A DNA stretch of 6,210 nucleotides from Nitrosomonas sp. (GTDB lineage Bacteria > Pseudomonadota > Gammaproteobacteria > Burkholderiales > Nitrosomonadaceae): NCBI GenBank assembly GCA_021774205.1, contig JAJFJI010000326.1, forward strand, positions 1 to 6,210, written 5' to 3'. Below are positions 1 to 4,284 of the stretch, piece by piece. Position 1 is the stretch's first letter. Each line of letters opens with the position of its first letter. A model generated the notes under the pieces. The model was not told where the DNA came from. It did not search any database and worked only from the letters and a program-made list of their open reading frames with translations. The position numbers and the translations under genes are program-made.

Positions 1-1
1 T

Positions 2-904
2 TTTTTGCAGTTCAATGATTTCAGCGGCAAAGAGTTTGAATATTTATTCGAGCGTACCCGTTGGATCAAGCAGGAATTTAAACAAAGCCGTCGATACTGG
101 CCATTGGTTGATCGAACTTTGGCAATGATTTTTGATAAACACTCAACACGCACACGATTGTCATTTGAGGCGGGTATGCATCAATTAGGTGGGGCCGCAA
201 TCTATCTCTCAACAAAAGATACGCAGTTGGGTCGTGGAGAGTTGGTAGAAGATGCCGCCAAAGTGATATCTCGCATGGTTGATATTATAATGATACGCAC
301 CTATGAACAAGATACCATTAATCGTTTTGCTGAGAACTCAAGTGTGCCGGTAATTAATGGCTTAACGGATGAAAATCACCCTTGTCAAATTTTGAGTGAT
401 ATTTTTACCTATATTGAATACCGCGGGGATATCGCAGGGGCAACCATTGCATGGATTGGTGATTCTAATAATATGTGCAATACATGGTTACAAGCTGCCG
501 AAATATTTGATTTCAGGGTGCATGTTTCTACACCCCCTGGTTACGAGATTAAACCAGAAGAAGTTGGATTGTCCAGCATGAATTTTTATGAAGAATTTAG
601 CTGTCCGCATGATGCAGTAAAAAATGCCGATCTGGTGACAACCGATGTTTGGACCAGTATGGGTTTTGAAGCGGAAACTGAGGCGCGCAAAAAAGATTTT
701 GCCAATTTTTGTGTTGATGCGCAAATGATGGCCTGTGCCAAAAAGGATGCTTTGTTTATGCATTGCTTACCGGCGCATCGTGGTGAAGAAGTATCTGCGG
801 AAGTCATTGATGGTCCGCAATCTGTTGTTTGGGATGAAGCAGAGAACCGAATGCATACGCAAAAGGCTTTAATGGAGTATCTGTTGTTGGGAAAGATTGG
901 GTAA
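2..904 (+). CDS. argF: Ornithine carbamoyltransferase, 5'-truncated by the window edge
   Basis: Transfers the carbamoyl group of carbamoyl phosphate to ornithine, giving citrulline, in cytoplasmic arginine biosynthesis. 300 residues are visible, numbered from the TTT codon at 2-4. The carbamoyl-phosphate motif STRTR is at residues 48-52 and HPCQ at 126-129. The ornithine-binding DSNNM is at 154-158, the SMG loop at 219-221 and the catalytic HCLP at 254-257. The reading frame is open to the left edge. The TTG at 5-7 could be mistaken for a start, but the visible beginning F-L-Q-F-N-D-F matches the usual family N-terminus (from memory, a short M-x-x-K-H-F-L-Q-F type leader). I therefore read TTG as an internal leucine, with about 5-6 residues missing. 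Everything catalytic is present. argG follows 46 nt downstream, which supports an anabolic role in an arg operon. The promoter and any ARG box lie outside the window. Confidence 0.96.
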   Translation, partial: FLQFNDFSGKEFEYLFERTRWIKQEFKQSRRYWPLVDRTLAMIFDKHSTRTRLSFEAGMHQLGGAAIYLSTKDTQLGRGELVEDAAKVISRMVDIIMIRTYEQDTINRFAENSSVPVINGLTDENHPCQILSDIFTYIEYRGDIAGATIAWIGDSNNMCNTWLQAAEIFDFRVHVSTPPGYEIKPEEVGLSSMNFYEEFSCPHDAVKNADLVTTDVWTSMGFEAETEARKKDFANFCVDAQMMACAKKDALFMHCLPAHRGEEVSAEVIDGPQSVVWDEAENRMHTQKALMEYLLLGKIG

Positions 905-950
905 CAACGAATGCTGTTTCGGCATGAAAACATCGAAAAAAAATGGGTTT

Positions 951-2168
951 ATGAAGAAAATTTCAAAAGTAGTGCTGGCTTTTTCTGGTGGACTGGATAC
1001 ATCAGTTATCTTAAAGTGGTTGCAGGATACGTATCAGTGTGACATTGTTACCTTTACAGCGGATATTGGTCAGGGGGAGGAAGTTGAGCCGGCGCGTGCA
1101 AAAGCAAAGCAACTGGGTATAGAAGAAATCTATATTGAGGATTTGCGGGAAGAATTTGTGCGTGATTACGTTTTTCCTATGTTTCGCGCCAACACTGTTT
1201 ATGAAGGTGAATACTTGCTTGGCACCAGTATCGCGCGCCCTTTAATTGCGAAAAGACAGATTGAGATTGCTAATATCACAAATGCGGACGCTGTTTCGCA
1301 TGGGGCAACGGGTAAAGGTAATGATCAAGTGCGTTTTGAGCTTGGCTATTATGCGTTGCAACCAGATATCTGTGTAATCGCACCATGGCGAGAATGGGAT
1401 TTAACTTCCCGTGAAAAATTACTGAAATATGCAGAGCAGCATGGTATTCCGGTAGAAATGAAGAAAAAAACAGGTTCGCCATACAGCATGGATGCTAATC
1501 TGCTGCATATTTCCTATGAAGGGCGTATGTTGGAAAATCCTGCAACTGAGCCAGAAGAGGCGATGTGGCGCTGGAGTGTTTCGCCGGAAAATGCGCCCGA
1601 CGTGGCAGAATACATTCAACTGGATTTTGAACAGGGTGATTTAGTGGCGTTTGATGGCGAGAAGCTATCGCCCGCCAGTTTGCTTGCAAAGCTTAACCAG
1701 CTTGGTGGAAAGCATGGCATTGGACGTCTTGATCTGGTTGAAAATCGCTATGTTGGAATGAAATCTCGTGGATGTTATGAAACACCAGGCGGCACAGTTC
1801 TGCTTCGAGCGCATCGCGCCATAGAATCAATTACCTTAGATCGTGAAGTGGCGCATTTAAAGGATGAGTTAATGCCTCGCTATGCCGAGCTGATTTATAA
1901 TGGATATTGGTGGAGCCCTGAACGAAAAATGTTGCAGTCAATGATCGATGCAACACAGTTGTGTGTTAATGGTTGGGTTCGGATAAAACTTTACAAAGGT
2001 AATGTGATCGTTGTTGGGAGAGAATCTAAAACTAATTCATTGTATACGCCTGATATTTCGACATTTGAAGAAGACAAGGGTGTTTACAACCAAGAAGATG
2101 CCGCTGGATTTATTAAACTAAATGCTTTGCGGCTGCGTATCGCTGAAAAAAATAAGCGGATGGTGTAA
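951..2168 (+). CDS. argG: Argininosuccinate synthase
   Basis: Joins citrulline and aspartate, using ATP (to AMP and PPi), to make argininosuccinate, the step directly after the argF product. The protein has 405 residues, normal for the family. The N-terminal adenine-nucleotide hydrolase-like fold shows the PP-loop AFSGGLDTS at residues 10-18. GATGKGNDQ is at 118-126 in the citrulline/aspartate site region. SPYSMDANLLHISYEG is at 176-191, and GRLDLVENRYVGMKSRG lies in the C-terminal half. I chose ATG 951 because M-K-K-I-S-K-V-V-L-A-F-S places the PP-loop at the usual distance from the start. The frame is open further up, with an ATG at 924 and a TTG at 897 that overlaps the argF stop, but the extra residues are lysine-rich and not family-like. 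No good Shine-Dalgarno precedes 951 (only TGGG at 944-947), so translation may depend on ribosomes arriving from argF. I infer co-transcription with argF. Confidence 0.96.
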   Translation: MKKISKVVLAFSGGLDTSVILKWLQDTYQCDIVTFTADIGQGEEVEPARAKAKQLGIEEIYIEDLREEFVRDYVFPMFRANTVYEGEYLLGTSIARPLIAKRQIEIANITNADAVSHGATGKGNDQVRFELGYYALQPDICVIAPWREWDLTSREKLLKYAEQHGIPVEMKKKTGSPYSMDANLLHISYEGRMLENPATEPEEAMWRWSVSPENAPDVAEYIQLDFEQGDLVAFDGEKLSPASLLAKLNQLGGKHGIGRLDLVENRYVGMKSRGCYETPGGTVLLRAHRAIESITLDREVAHLKDELMPRYAELIYNGYWWSPERKMLQSMIDATQLCVNGWVRIKLYKGNVIVVGRESKTNSLYTPDISTFEEDKGVYNQEDAAGFIKLNALRLRIAEKNKRMV

Positions 2169-2339
2169 GCGCAGAAAATTTTAGTGTTAACTCGAAGTTT
2201 AGGTATAGAATGTAATATATTGATCTACTAAATATATTCATTTTTGTACCGGGAATTGCGTCGAATATGTCAATGGCTTATCATATTTAAAAGGCGAAAT
2301 ATTTTAACAATTTTATTTTTTTGCTATACGCGCCTAGTT

Positions 2340-2368
2340 TTGTCAATGATTAAACTTGCGACTTAAAT
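2340..2368 (+). promoter_or_regulatory. Candidate sigma-70 promoter for yajQ
   Basis: TTGTCA (2340-2345, one mismatch to TTGACA) is separated by 17 bp from TTAAAT (2363-2368, four of six matches to TATAAT). A start near 2375 would give a leader of about 32 nt. The -10 is weak and the surrounding 2169-2406 gap is AT-rich, so chance matches are likely. An alternative in the same gap is an extended -10-like TGCTATACG at 2322-2330. No terminator hairpin with a T-run follows argG, so yajQ could also be reached by read-through from argF-argG. Confidence 0.35.
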
Positions 2369-2394
2369 ACACTAAGCGTAAGCTAAAAGAACCA

Positions 2395-2401
2395 AAAGGA
2401 G
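2395..2401 (+). promoter_or_regulatory. Strong Shine-Dalgarno of yajQ
   Basis: AAAGGAG lies 5 nt before ATG 2407. It fixes the yajQ start there rather than at upstream in-frame codons (the frame is open from about 2356), and agrees with the family N-terminus MPSFDIVSEVD. Confidence 0.85.
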
Positions 2402-2406
2402 TTTGC

Positions 2407-2892
2407 ATGCCGTCTTTTGACATTGTTTCTGAGGTCGATTTGCAGGAAGTAAGCAATGCAGTTGACCAAGTGAATAAGGAGACTAAGACGCGTTTTGATT
2501 TTAAGGGGTCGGAAGCAAGGGTAGAGCAATCAGACTATACACTGGCCATTTTCGCAGATGATGAGTTTAAACTCGGCCAGGTGCTAGATATTCTCAGGGC
2601 AAAGTTAACAAAACGCCAAGTAGATGTTCGTTGTTTAGAGATGGGTCACATCGAAAAAATTAGTGGAAATAAAGTAAAGCAGCAGATCATCGTTAAAACA
2701 GGATTGGAAAAAGAGCTAGCGAAGAAAATTATCAGACTCATTAAAGACAGTAAGTCTAAAGTGCAAGCTATTATTCAGGGGGATTTGGTTCGTGTGTCGG
2801 GCGCAAAGCGCGACATGTTGCAAGAGGTAATACAATTGATTAAGAAATCGGTTGTCGATTTCCCTTTGCAGTATCAAAATTTTAGAGATTGA
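2407..2892 (+). CDS. yajQ: YajQ-family (UPF0234) nucleotide-binding protein
   Basis: Small cytoplasmic protein of the YajQ/UPF0234 family, 161 residues (E. coli YajQ is about 163). The family has two ferredoxin/RNP-like alpha-beta domains. Members have been reported to bind nucleotides or RNA, and a Xanthomonas homologue to bind cyclic di-GMP; the role in this organism cannot be read from sequence. Visible family marks are the N-terminus MPSFDIVSEVDLQE, RFDFKG at 29-34, LDILRAKLTKR at 60-70, KDSKSKVQA at 113-121 followed by IQGDLVRVSG, and the C-terminal NFRD at 158-161. The start is supported by the Shine-Dalgarno at 2395-2401. The gene stands alone between argG (238-nt gap) and the str operon (365-nt gap), so context gives little clue to function. 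A GATT repeat begins in its last codon. Confidence 0.93.
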   Translation: MPSFDIVSEVDLQEVSNAVDQVNKETKTRFDFKGSEARVEQSDYTLAIFADDEFKLGQVLDILRAKLTKRQVDVRCLEMGHIEKISGNKVKQQIIVKTGLEKELAKKIIRLIKDSKSKVQAIIQGDLVRVSGAKRDMLQEVIQLIKKSVVDFPLQYQNFRD

Positions 2893-2910
2893 TTGATTGA
2901 TTGGTTGATT
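2887..2910 (+). repeat. GATT tetranucleotide repeat across the yajQ stop
   Basis: Six 4-bp units in a row: GATT four times, then GGTT, then GATT. The tract starts with the last sense codon (GAT, Asp161), and its first two units supply the TGA stop at 2890-2892. Gain or loss of a unit leaves GAT-TGA intact, so slippage would not change the protein and would only shift downstream spacing. Confidence 0.85.
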
Positions 2911-3086
2911 GCCTTAAAGTCCCCGATTAAGAATCTAGAGTCATAGACATTTCGTTGGTGGCGTATTCGAAAAGAAAAACGAGCTGTATGGCAATGTATT
3001 GATTACTTGAATTTAATGCTTGTAAAGCATAAGCGGAATCGTGTAAATTCTATCTTTAAAAAAAGTTGTGCAAGGTAATCTATAAC

Positions 3087-3115
3087 TTGACATGACGATA
3101 TAAACCCCATAGAAT
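3087..3115 (+). promoter_or_regulatory. Strong sigma-70 promoter candidate of the str operon
   Basis: Perfect TTGACA (3087-3092), a 17-bp spacer and TAGAAT (3110-3115, five of six). Transcription would start at about 3121-3123, giving a 5' leader of roughly 135 nt before the rpsL ATG. A run of seven A at 3058-3064, about 60 bp upstream of the predicted start, could be part of an UP element. A strong promoter is expected for ribosomal protein genes. Not experimentally shown here. Confidence 0.75.
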
Positions 3116-3123
3116 CCGCAGTC

Positions 3124-3166
3124 TTTTTTGATGCCCTCAAAAAAAATTTATGAGGGCATCAAAAAA
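3124..3166. repeat. Perfect 16-bp inverted repeat at the predicted 5' end of the str mRNA
   Basis: TTTTTTGATGCCCTCA (3124-3139) and its exact reverse complement (3151-3166) flank an 11-nt A/T loop (3140-3150). Both strands read T-run, stem, A-run, so neither has the U-run after the stem that an intrinsic terminator needs. The left arm begins within a few bases of the predicted +1, so the nascent mRNA would start with this stem-loop. By analogy with other 5' stem-loops it could protect the 5' end from RNase E entry. A protein-binding palindrome is the alternative. Confidence 0.85.
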
Positions 3167-3167
3167 T

Positions 3168-3197
3168 TTGCCAATATAAGAAATGGTAAATTATAAA
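3168..3197 (+). promoter_or_regulatory. Weak second promoter candidate upstream of rpsL
   Basis: TTGCCA (3168-3173, five of six), an 18-bp spacer and TATAAA (3192-3197, five of six). It lies between the inverted repeat and the hairpin at 3219. The stretch is almost all A and T, where such matches arise by chance, so it is only a candidate. Confidence 0.3.
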
Positions 3198-3218
3198 TAT
3201 AAAAGCGGGTATATAAAT

Positions 3219-3246
3219 GGACGGCTTTGGCCGTCCCAGTTTTTTT
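3219..3246 (+). terminator. Terminator-like hairpin directly before the rpsL Shine-Dalgarno
   Basis: GGACGGC (3219-3225), loop TTTG, GCCGTCC (3230-3236), then CAG and seven T (3240-3246). A 7-bp GC-rich stem with a T-run resembles an intrinsic terminator, though the 3-nt CAG between stem and T-run weakens it. AGGA of the rpsL ribosome binding site starts at the next base. It lies downstream of the strong promoter at 3087-3115, so any termination would act on the str transcript itself, as an attenuator, or block read-through from yajQ. It may instead only expose or insulate the ribosome binding site. Confidence 0.6.
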
Positions 3247-3250
3247 AGGA
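3247..3250 (+). promoter_or_regulatory. rpsL Shine-Dalgarno abutting a T-run
   Basis: AGGA with 7 nt to ATG 3258. There are no spare bases between it and the T-run of the upstream hairpin. Confidence 0.75.
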
Positions 3251-3257
3251 ACCAGAA

Positions 3258-3635
3258 ATGCCGACAATTAGCCAGTTAGTTCGCAAGCCCCGTTTAGCAA
3301 AGCGTGTAAAAAGTAATGTGCCAGCGCTGGAAAATAGTCCCCAGAAACGCGGCGTATGCACAAGAGTGTATACTACGACACCTAAAAAACCGAATTCTGC
3401 TTTACGTAAGGTTGCGCGTGTTAGGTTAACGAATGGCTTTGAAGTGTCGAGTTACATCGGCGGCGAAGGACACAACCTGCAGGAGCATTCGGTGGTGTTG
3501 ATACGTGGTGGCCGGGTAAAGGATTTGCCGGGTGTGCGTTACCATACGGTACGGGGTAGCCTCGATACTGCAGGAGTGAAGGATCGTAAGCAGGGCCGGT
3601 CAAAATATGGATCCAAGAAGCCTAAGACTCTTTAG
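3258..3635 (+). CDS. rpsL: 30S ribosomal protein S12
   Basis: S12 sits at the decoding centre and subunit interface of the 30S subunit, and contributes to codon-anticodon checking. The protein has 125 residues (E. coli 124) and is nearly colinear with known S12. Marks are QLVRKPR at 6-12, QKRGVCTRVYTTTPKKPNS at 29-47, GGEGHNLQEHS at 68-78 and RGGRVKDLPGVRYH at 83-96. The residues where streptomycin-resistance changes classically occur are wild type: Lys43, Lys44, Lys88 and Pro91, counting Met as 1 (42, 43, 87 and 90 in E. coli numbering). Asp89, the position that is methylthiolated in E. coli, is also present. The start has AGGA 7 nt upstream. It is the first gene of the str operon here, 70 nt before rpsG, and the upstream neighbour is yajQ rather than rpoC. 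Confidence 0.98.
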   Translation: MPTISQLVRKPRLAKRVKSNVPALENSPQKRGVCTRVYTTTPKKPNSALRKVARVRLTNGFEVSSYIGGEGHNLQEHSVVLIRGGRVKDLPGVRYHTVRGSLDTAGVKDRKQGRSKYGSKKPKTL

Positions 3636-3705
3636 CCAAGATGCCAGAATTTACTAGCACATTAAATATTTTTTAAGTATTGTGAAAAAAAGAGGTTAAG
3701 AAAGA

Positions 3706-4176
3706 ATGCCTAGACGCAGAGAAGTACCAAAACGTGAAATTTTGCCAGACCCAAAATACCATAATGTCGAATTGGCAAAATTCGTGAATGTGCTAATGAC
3801 GCGGGGCAAAAAGTCAGTCGCAGAAAGAATTATATATGGGGCTATGGATCACATTGAAAAAAAATCTGGAAAAGACCCAGTTGAAATTTTCACACAAGCA
3901 TTATCCAATGTGCGCCCCATCGTAGAAGTGAAAAGCCGGCGCGTAGGTGGTGCAAACTATCAAGTGCCTGTTGAGGTTAGGTCTGTACGTCGCAATGCTC
4001 TAGCCATGCGATGGTTGCGTGACGCTGCCAGAAAGAGAAGTGAGAAGTCAATGGATATGCGCTTGGCGGGTGAGTTGTCGGAAGCTGCAGAAGGCCGGGG
4101 TGGTGCGGTGAAGAAACGTGAAGAAGTCCATCGGATGGCGGAATCAAATAAAGCGTTTTCGCATTTTCGATTCTAA
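3706..4176 (+). CDS. rpsG: 30S ribosomal protein S7
   Basis: S7 is a primary 16S rRNA-binding protein that nucleates assembly of the 30S head and contacts E-site tRNA. It has 156 residues, the common bacterial length. The N-terminus MPRRREVPKR and the signature DPKYHNVELAKFVN (15-28), MTRGKKS (31-37) and RIIYGAM (41-47) identify the family. The beta-hairpin region VEVKSRRVGGANYQVPVEV (73-91) and the C-terminus NKAFSHFRF (148-156) are intact. AGAGG at 3691-3695 is a plausible Shine-Dalgarno, with a rather long 10-nt spacer. The 70-nt rpsL-rpsG gap is AT-rich. In E. coli, S7 represses this operon by binding the rpsL-rpsG junction, but I could not see a clearly homologous structure here. Confidence 0.98.
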   Translation: MPRRREVPKREILPDPKYHNVELAKFVNVLMTRGKKSVAERIIYGAMDHIEKKSGKDPVEIFTQALSNVRPIVEVKSRRVGGANYQVPVEVRSVRRNALAMRWLRDAARKRSEKSMDMRLAGELSEAAEGRGGAVKKREEVHRMAESNKAFSHFRF

Positions 4177-4207
4177 TCAGGCAAAGTTATATAAATAATA
4201 CTGCTCA

Positions 4208-4230
4208 TGTTCCTATTCTGCAGTGGAACA
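4208..4230 (+). other. Small hairpin in the rpsG-fusA gap
   Basis: TGTTCC (4208-4213) can pair with GGAACA (4225-4230) across an 11-nt loop containing the palindrome CTGCAG. No T-run follows, so it is not a terminator. It may be an RNA processing or stability element, or chance. The rest of the 108-nt gap (4177-4284) shows nothing else beyond a weak AAGG before fusA. Confidence 0.35.
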
Positions 4231-4284
4231 GGGCTGAAGTATCTAGTTTTTTGAAGCGTCTAAAAATTTTAAGGTCTAAGTAAA

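Larger units (their letters stand above)
2893..3257. other. Gene-free 365-nt region upstream of the str operon
   Basis: No convincing protein-coding or RNA gene is seen on either strand. In order it holds the end of the GATT repeat, then a stretch with only a small ATGCTT-GTA-AAGCAT hairpin (3016-3030) and a run of seven A (3058-3064). After these come the strong promoter at 3087-3115, the perfect inverted repeat at 3124-3166, a weak second promoter at 3168-3197, and the terminator-like hairpin at 3219-3246 next to the rpsL Shine-Dalgarno. The half next to rpsL looks like a regulatory leader. The half next to yajQ has no recognisable content and no U-run terminator for yajQ. Confidence 0.7.

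Noticed and set aside
586..933. Open frame of 115 codons on the minus strand across the argF end.
   Set aside because: It is antisense to the conserved SMG and HCLP region of argF, with no start signal or family resemblance.
2214..2238. Two copies of AATATATT, 17 bp apart, as a possible operator after argG.
   Set aside because: Short A/T palindromes are expected by chance in this AT-rich gap and do not sit at a clear promoter.
2268..2348. 8-bp direct repeat TGTCAATG at 2268-2275 and 2341-2348, as a possible target-site duplication.
   Set aside because: Nothing element-like lies between the copies, and an 8-bp match over this span can be chance.
3016..3030. Hairpin ATGCTT-GTA-AAGCAT as a yajQ terminator.
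   Set aside because: The 6-bp stem is AT-rich with a 3-nt loop, and no T-run follows.
3131..3196. A 21-codon open frame in the str leader (MPSKKIYEGIKKFANIRNGKL) starting inside the inverted repeat, with five lysines.
   Set aside because: No Shine-Dalgarno precedes it, it starts about 9 nt after the predicted +1, and lysine richness follows from the A-runs. A leader peptide is possible but unsupported.
3636..3705. An S7 autoregulatory structure in the rpsL-rpsG gap.
   Set aside because: Expected from E. coli, but the 70-nt gap forms only weak A/T pairings by eye. No structure could be supported without folding and alignment.
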